Positions 5,917-10,275 of a DNA stretch of 10,275 nt are shown piece by piece (position 1 is the first letter of the stretch; each line of letters opens with the position of its first letter). Below the pieces are notes generated by a model. It saw only the letters and a list, made by a program, of their open reading frames with translations. It did no database searches and had not been told where the DNA came from. Both the position numbers and the translations under genes were made by a program. Source of the DNA: Candidatus Caccocola faecipullorum (lineage in GTDB: Bacteria > Synergistota > Synergistia > Synergistales > Synergistaceae); NCBI GenBank assembly GCA_018716365.1, contig DVKA01000093.1:1-10275 (forward strand). The letters run 5' to 3'.

Positions 5917-7047
5917 TTAATATGACGGCATCGAATGCGTGCCCTGCGGAGCCGGGCCGCCGGGCTTCGTGAGCGGCGTTATCTGGGTCGGCACCTGATA
6001 GGCCGACACCTGCGCGGCGTCAGAGGTCTGGGCGTAGAAGAGAGTGCCTTCCTTCAGCTGGCGGTCGCTGCCTCTGATGAGGAACCCGCCCGCAAGGCCG
6101 ACCGGGCCGAGAAGCACGGCGCCCGCAAGGCTGGCGCCGGCCGCGCCTATCATGGCGCTGTCAGCCTCCATTGCCTTTTTAGCCGCGTCGCCGATGTTCA
6201 CCGAGACCATCGACGGGCCGAGGACCTCGACGCTGTCTATCTGCATCTCTATTTCCGACGGGCGTCCGAAGCTCCGCGGCGGCTTCACCTTCGTTATGTG
6301 GGCGAGGACGCGGCTTCCCTTCGGAGCTACAAGCATATCGCCGACCATTATCTGCTCGCTGAGCGCGAGGATGATGACGTCGTCGACCTTGACGTTTCTG
6401 ACCGTCAGAGTGTTGAGCAGCACGCCCTTGACTATGGTCTCCTTAGGCAGCTCGAACTGCGTCGCGTATATTCCTTCTGGGAGAAGCTTCATCAGCAGGC
6501 GCTCAAGACGGGAGACGAGCGGGCCTCCCTGTACCGTCCCTTCAAGAATTCCTTCCATCACGTCTATGCGGCGTATGAGCGGCCATGTCGGGTGTATCTC
6601 CTGCTCTACGCCCCACTCTGCTACGGAGAGCTTGAAAAGCACGGACGGCTGTGTGTCGGTCCCTCTTTCGAGGAAGTCGATCAGCGCCGTCTGGCGTTCC
6701 GTGAGGCTTCCGGGAAGCTCGCGCCCGAAGATGGTCCTCTCGACGTCGTTGAGCCTGTTTAGAAGGCCGCCTTCACGCTTTGAACCGTAGACGATCGACT
6801 CTATTCTCTCCAGCATTTCAAAGGCCGGTTTCGAATCGGTCGGCGTTACAATCGTGTTCGACGTTATAGTAGAGAGCGTAACCGGACCGGGAGCCGGAGC
6901 CTCTGTCCCTCCGGTCTGCGCGGAAGCCTCCGCTGCGGGGGCGTTGGCGGGCTCGGGAGCCGCGCCGTCGTCCGCAAACGAACAGGCCGGGAAGGTCATT
7001 GTAAACGCCGCTACGAGCGCCGCAAATTTCTGGATGCTTTTTTTCAT
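5917..7047 (-). CDS. Exported protein of unknown function, between pyrG and lptC
   Basis: Not recognised as a named family. The 376 residues show: a signal peptide (hydrophobic 8-21) with likely cleavage after SFA (25), the nearby PAC being a poor lipobox; an Ala/Pro/Thr-rich linker (27-72); a helical section with two related stretches, [22 protein letters not shown] (78-99) and [28 protein letters not shown] (157-184); a beta-rich domain (about 200-285) with [47 protein letters not shown]; a glycine/alanine-rich hydrophobic segment (297-324), glycine-zipper-like; and a Pro-rich tail. It should act in the periplasm or at the outer membrane. The ATG overlaps the pyrG stop (ATGA), with AAGGAGG (7058-7064) 10 bases upstream. 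Its place directly before lptC-lptD suggests an envelope role, but that is only context. Confidence 0.85.
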   Translation of the reverse strand: MKKSIQKFAALVAAFTMTFPACSFADDGAAPEPANAPAAEASAQTGGTEAPAPGPVTLSTITSNTIVTPTDSKPAFEMLERIESIVYGSKREGGLLNRLNDVERTIFGRELPGSLTERQTALIDFLERGTDTQPSVLFKLSVAEWGVEQEIHPTWPLIRRIDVMEGILEGTVQGGPLVSRLERLLMKLLPEGIYATQFELPKETIVKGVLLNTLTVRNVKVDDVIILALSEQIMVGDMLVAPKGSRVLAHITKVKPPRSFGRPSEIEMQIDSVEVLGPSMVSVNIGDAAKKAMEADSAMIGAAGASLAGAVLLGPVGLAGGFLIRGSDRQLKEGTLFYAQTSDAAQVSAYQVPTQITPLTKPGGPAPQGTHSMPSY

Positions 7048-8663
7048 GCTTTTTTTGCCTCCTTCTTCTTTTTAATATCTAACGCAGCCGCTATGAAGTC
7101 CTTGAAAAGCGGATGCGGGCGCACCGGGCGCGATAAAAATTCAGGGTGGAACTGGACTCCCACCATCCACGGGTGGTTGTCGTTTTCCATTATCTCGACC
7201 TGTCCGCCCATCGGGCAGACTCCGGCGACGCGCATTCCGGCGGCTTCGAATTCTTTGATATATTCGTTGTTGAACTCGAAGCGGTGGCGGTGGCGTTCCT
7301 CGATATGGGTCGAGCCGTAGATCTTCTCGGCTTTCGTGCCGGGCTTTATCTCGCACGGATATGTGCCGAGGCGCGACGTTCCGCCGATGCCGGCGACGTT
7401 TTTCTGCTCTTCCATGAGATGGATGACGGGATGCGTCGTATGCTCGTCCATCTCAAGGCTGTTCGCGTCGGCGAATCCGAGGACGCTGCGCGCAAACTCA
7501 ATGACCGCGACCTGCATACCGAGGCAGAGGCCGAGATACGGCACGCCCTTCTCGCGCGCGTATTTCGCCGCGGCTATTTTGCCCTCGACGCCGCGCTGCC
7601 CGAAACCGCCGGGGACGAGTATCGCGTCCGCCTTGCCGAGAATCTCCTCTACGCTGCCGGTCTCCAGATCCTCCGCTTCGACGGGGAAGATATTGACCTT
7701 GACGCCGTTCGCTATGCCGGCGTGCAGCACGGCCTCGTTGACGCTGAGGTAGGCGTCCTTTATCTCGGTGTACTTCCCGACAAGCGCGACAGTGAGAGCT
7801 TCCTTGCGCGTGTCGTACTTATGCAGGAATTCCTTCCAGTCCTTCATGTCGGGCGAGCCCTTCGTCGGAAGGCCTAGCTTTCTGAGCACGAGATGGTCGA
7901 ATTTCTGCGAGTGCAGAACAATCGGTATCCTGTATATTGTGTCAGAGTCGACGGCTTCGAATACGGAATCCGCCGGGACGCTGCAGAAAAGCCCTATCTT
8001 CTCGCGGAGCTCGGGCCCGACGGTGTACTGCGAACGGCAGACTATGACGTCCGGCTGGATGCCTATCCTGCGCAGCTCGTTGACGCTGTGCTGCGTAGGC
8101 TTCGTCTTGAGTTCTCCCGAAGCAGCGATGTAGGGGACGAGCGTGACGTGGCAGTAAAGGATGTTGGAGCGCCCGACGCGGCTTGCGAACTGGCGTATCG
8201 CTTCGAGGTACGGCAGTCCTTCGATGTCTCCGACCGTTCCGCCTATCTCGGCGATGACGATGTCCTTGTCCTTGCCGACGTGCTCTATCCTGTCCTGAAT
8301 CTCGTTCGTTATGTGCGGTATGACCTGGACGGTCGCGCCGTTGTATCCGCCGGCACGCTCGCGCTGTATGACGGCGGAATAGACCTTTCCGGTCGTGCAG
8401 CTGTTTTCTCCCTTGATCGTTTCGTCTATGAAACGTTCGTAGTGGCCGAGGTCAAGGTCGGTCTCAGCCCCGTCCCACGTTACGAATACTTCTCCATGCT
8501 GAAAAGGGCTCATTGCTCCTGCGTCTACGTTGATATAAGGATCCATCTTGATGATGCTTACCTTATACCCGCGGCGTTTCAAAAGAACGCCGAGCGACGC
8601 GGCTGTAATTCCCTTGCCGAGAGATGACACAACTCCTCCGGTGACGAAAATATACTTAGTCAT
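7044..8663 (-). CDS. pyrG: CTP synthase (glutamine-hydrolysing)
   Basis: Makes CTP from UTP, ATP and glutamine; cytosolic. At 539 aa it is full length. The synthetase domain has [12 protein letters not shown] (P-loop), [20 protein letters not shown] and [11 protein letters not shown]. The class I glutamine amidotransferase domain has PGGFGQRG, the nucleophile Cys380 in LGLCLGMQ, and His506 and Glu508 in QFHPEF. The start chosen is ATG 8661-8663 ([10 protein letters not shown], the usual N-terminus). An in-frame TTG three codons earlier (8672) sits only 3 bases from the AAGGGG element, while the ATG is 12 bases away. The lysine-rich tail (KKKKEAKKA) doubles as the ribosome site of the next gene, whose start overlaps this stop. 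The M23 peptidase stop lies 32 bases upstream. CTP supplies CMP-Kdo and CDP-diacylglycerol synthesis, which fits the envelope context. Confidence 0.98.
   Translation of the reverse strand: MTKYIFVTGGVVSSLGKGITAASLGVLLKRRGYKVSIIKMDPYINVDAGAMSPFQHGEVFVTWDGAETDLDLGHYERFIDETIKGENSCTTGKVYSAVIQRERAGGYNGATVQVIPHITNEIQDRIEHVGKDKDIVIAEIGGTVGDIEGLPYLEAIRQFASRVGRSNILYCHVTLVPYIAASGELKTKPTQHSVNELRRIGIQPDVIVCRSQYTVGPELREKIGLFCSVPADSVFEAVDSDTIYRIPIVLHSQKFDHLVLRKLGLPTKGSPDMKDWKEFLHKYDTRKEALTVALVGKYTEIKDAYLSVNEAVLHAGIANGVKVNIFPVEAEDLETGSVEEILGKADAILVPGGFGQRGVEGKIAAAKYAREKGVPYLGLCLGMQVAVIEFARSVLGFADANSLEMDEHTTHPVIHLMEEQKNVAGIGGTSRLGTYPCEIKPGTKAEKIYGSTHIEERHRHRFEFNNEYIKEFEAAGMRVAGVCPMGGQVEIMENDNHPWMVGVQFHPEFLSRPVRPHPLFKDFIAAALDIKKKKEAKKA
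7058..7064 (-). promoter_or_regulatory. Shine-Dalgarno embedded in the pyrG 3' end
   Basis: AAGGAGG, a near-perfect anti-16S match, is formed by the Lys-Glu codons AAG GAG G of the CTP synthase tail and lies 10 bases before the ATG of the exported hypothetical protein. This fixes that protein's start at 7045-7047 and suggests translational coupling through the ATGA overlap. Confidence 0.85.
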
Positions 8664-8695
8664 TGATTGCAAACGCCCCTTCTGGCATATCTTAT

Positions 8696-10102
8696 TTATC
8701 TAAGGTACTGCAGCGGGTTTCTCGGTTTCCCGCCGACGCGCACCTCAAAGTGCAGATGGTTCCCCGTCGACCTTCCCGTGCTTCCGACGAGGGCTATAGT
8801 CTGGCCGCGTGAAATTTTCGCGCCCTTTCTTACAAGAAGCTTGCTGCAGTGTCCGTAGAGCGTCGTGAGCCCCTTGGAGTGCGAGAGGACTATCGTGCGC
8901 CCGTAGCCGCCCATCCAGCCGGAATGCACTACCGTGCCGTTGGCCGGCGCCTTTATCGCCGTTCCGCGCGGAGCCGCGATGTCGAGGCCGGAGTGGAACA
9001 CGCGCCGTTTTCCGAACGGGCTCTTTCTCCATCCGAAGTTGCTCGATATGCGCCCCATCGTCGGCCAGCGGAAGCTGCGCGAGCCGCCCGTTATCTTGAC
9101 CGAGGCGCGGCGGACGCCTCCGCGTCCCTTCGACGCTATGCGGACCTCGGTGTCGGCGATGAGCTTGCCGCCGGGCAGGAATATCTCCTCGCCGAGGATG
9201 AGCTTGTCGCTCTTCATAGCGTTTGCGAGCTTCACTGCGTCGGAGGCCGAGCCGTACTTGTCGGCGAGCTTGCCGAGCGTGTCGTTCTTCGCGACTTTGA
9301 CGAATACGCCGTCCTGGTTAGGCACGCGGAGCTTCATGCCGAGCTTGAGCCTGTGTATGCTGCCGCCCAGCACCTGCTGGTTGCAGCCGACGAGCGTGTC
9401 GACGTCGAGGTCGAACTTGCCGGAGATTCCCCAGAGCGTGTCGCCTTCTTTAACGACGTACTCGTGAACCTCGAGCAGTTTGCCCTTCTTCGCGAAGGCG
9501 AGCTCTTCCTTTTGGAGATTGCGCACGAACAGCAGCGTCGCGACTACGTCGTCGTGGCTGTCCGGCACGTAGAGCACCTCGGACGGGTTGGGTTTCTCGC
9601 CCTTCCGCAGCCCGTTAGCCTGACGCAGGTCTTCTTCGGATATATTGAATTCTTCCGATATGGATTTCAGCGTTTCGCCCGGTTCGAGGACGACTTCAGT
9701 CCAGTGTATGTCCTTGTCGAGCGCGGTCTTGTCTTCTTCCGATATCCTTCCGTCGTTCTTCGAGAGGATGCCGTAGAGCTTCAACTCCTCGTCGGTGAGC
9801 GTCGGTATGCTCGGCAGCGGCCCTATCGCGAGAGGGACGAGCTCGGAGCCCTCGTCCGCGGCTTCGCCTCCGCCCGTTCCGGCGGTGTTGAGGAAGTCGG
9901 AGACGTCGACCGTGAAGAAGCCCTTGTTGTCCTCGGGGTTCTCCGCCGAGACCTCACCGCCAAGCCCTATCCAGTACATACCGGAACGCTCGGCCGCGAC
10001 GGCCGCGCAGACGACCGCGCCTCCGACGGCGAGCATCAGGAAGACGATGAGATATATCTTTTTCCTCAATCCGGCTTTATACATATTGGACTTATCCTTC
10101 AT
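8696..10102 (-). CDS. Membrane-anchored LysM / M23 (LytM-type) peptidoglycan endopeptidase
   Basis: Predicted metallo-endopeptidase cutting peptidoglycan cross-links, or an LytM regulator of amidases. Of its 468 aa, residues 15-37 form an uncleaved-looking hydrophobic anchor, followed by an acidic, Gly-rich linker (48-105). Three LysM-like modules follow: 136-180 ([16 protein letters not shown]), 214-261 ([17 protein letters not shown]) and 266-310 ([18 protein letters not shown], the most diverged). The M23 domain (345-468) is intact: Zn ligands H370 and D374 in HSGLD and H451 in HLHFE, with catalytic H418 (LYGH) and H449. An active enzyme is therefore more likely than a degenerate EnvC/NlpD-type activator. 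The start is ATG 10100-10102 with AGAGGTGG 4 bases upstream. It lies 47 bases after rho with no terminator between, and 32 bases before pyrG, so probably in one transcript. Confidence 0.93.
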   Translation of the reverse strand: MKDKSNMYKAGLRKKIYLIVFLMLAVGGAVVCAAVAAERSGMYWIGLGGEVSAENPEDNKGFFTVDVSDFLNTAGTGGGEAADEGSELVPLAIGPLPSIPTLTDEELKLYGILSKNDGRISEEDKTALDKDIHWTEVVLEPGETLKSISEEFNISEEDLRQANGLRKGEKPNPSEVLYVPDSHDDVVATLLFVRNLQKEELAFAKKGKLLEVHEYVVKEGDTLWGISGKFDLDVDTLVGCNQQVLGGSIHRLKLGMKLRVPNQDGVFVKVAKNDTLGKLADKYGSASDAVKLANAMKSDKLILGEEIFLPGGKLIADTEVRIASKGRGGVRRASVKITGGSRSFRWPTMGRISSNFGWRKSPFGKRRVFHSGLDIAAPRGTAIKAPANGTVVHSGWMGGYGRTIVLSHSKGLTTLYGHCSKLLVRKGAKISRGQTIALVGSTGRSTGNHLHFEVRVGGKPRNPLQYLR

Positions 10103-10149
10103 CAGTCCACCTCTTATGAGCTGTGCCGCGTGTCAGAACGCAGAAAATT

Positions 10150-10275
10150 TTAACCGACCTTTATTGTAGCAAGAAAATCGCGGTTCGTGGGGGTATTTCT
10201 TAATTTATCGAGGATGAGATTCAGCACCTCGGCCTCGTCCATGTTCGCGATCTTGCGGCGCAGCGCCCAGATGCG
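10150..10275 (-). CDS. rho: Transcription termination factor Rho (partial; C-terminal 41 residues)
   Basis: Only the end of the gene is in the window. The reading frame from the right edge gives 41 codons before TAA (10150-10152): RIWALRRKIANMDEAEVLNL, then ILDKLRNTPTNRDFLATIKV and a final G. This matches the Rho C-terminus pattern, in which the WxLRR segment follows the last ATPase helices and LxKLxxTxxNxxFL closes the protein (compare E. coli MWILRKII...LINKLAMTKTNDDFF). Rho is the hexameric RNA helicase that ends transcription of untranslated RNA. No intrinsic terminator is visible in the 47 bases before the next gene, so rho probably heads or belongs to the minus-strand operon. Confidence 0.85.
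   Translation of the reverse strand, partial: RIWALRRKIANMDEAEVLNLILDKLRNTPTNRDFLATIKVG

Noticed and set aside
5935..6762. Plus-strand open frames of 248-275 codons antisense to the exported hypothetical protein
   Set aside because: No family motifs and composition typical of shadow frames. The minus-strand gene has a signal peptide, a ribosome site and tight coupling to its neighbours.
7146..8627. Plus-strand open frames of 138-244 codons antisense to pyrG
   Set aside because: The opposite strand is an unmistakable full-length CTP synthase.
8849..10153. 434-codon open frame on the plus strand, antisense to the M23 peptidase and the rho-peptidase gap
   Set aside because: The product is Arg/Val/Glu-rich without recognisable domains. 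The minus-strand frame has intact LysM and M23 motifs and a good ribosome site. Long antisense frames are expected in G+C-rich DNA.
1..10275. Mobile element, CRISPR array, phage or toxin-antitoxin content
   Set aside because: No transposase, integrase, direct-repeat array or attachment-like duplication was seen; all genes are core functions and the G+C character is uniform apart from the intergenic promoter region.

Overview
The window reads as part of the chromosome of a diderm (LPS-bearing) bacterium with a G+C-rich genome. The best guess is Synergistota (Synergistes/Cloacibacillus type). Outer-membrane LPS-transport genes (lptC, lptD) sit on the same fragment as a Gram-positive-style T-box leader over thrC-thrB. 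The gene order rho - LysM/M23 peptidase - pyrG - hypothetical - lptC - lptD - ddl and the GreA sequence type also fit. A diderm Firmicute (Negativicutes) is the main alternative. This assignment is inference from protein flavour and context; no database was consulted. All genes but one lie on the minus strand, and no mobile element, CRISPR array, tRNA or rRNA was seen.

Left part (1-2094, read right to left). A strong sigma70 promoter (1980-2008) drives a full T-box riboswitch (about 1853-1953 stem I, 1747-1761 T-box, 1700-1734 terminator). Its specifier reads ACC (threonine). The T-box controls thrC (threonine synthase), which overlaps thrB (homoserine kinase) by 4 bases; thrB runs off the left edge. 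Uncharged tRNA-Thr is expected to switch on the last two steps of threonine synthesis.

Middle (2010-2630). A divergent promoter drives greA (transcript-cleavage factor) on the plus strand. The two -35 boxes are separated by a perfect 12-bp palindrome. greA ends at a hairpin with A and T tracts on opposite sides (2599-2630), which also serves the convergent minus-strand operon.

Right part (2653-10275, read right to left). A tightly packed minus-strand run: the rho C-terminus, a membrane-anchored LysM/M23 (LytM-type) peptidase, pyrG (CTP synthase), an unrecognised exported protein, lptC, lptD and ddl (D-Ala-D-Ala ligase). Gaps are 47 bases or less, with overlaps at pyrG/hypothetical and lptC/lptD. 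Most of the unit serves the envelope: LPS export, peptidoglycan precursor supply and peptidoglycan remodelling, plus CTP, which is needed for CMP-Kdo and phospholipids. I see no wholly new system. The most interesting items are the Thr T-box in an LPS-bearing organism, the exported hypothetical protein between pyrG and lptC, and an LptD reduced to a single potential disulfide pair.
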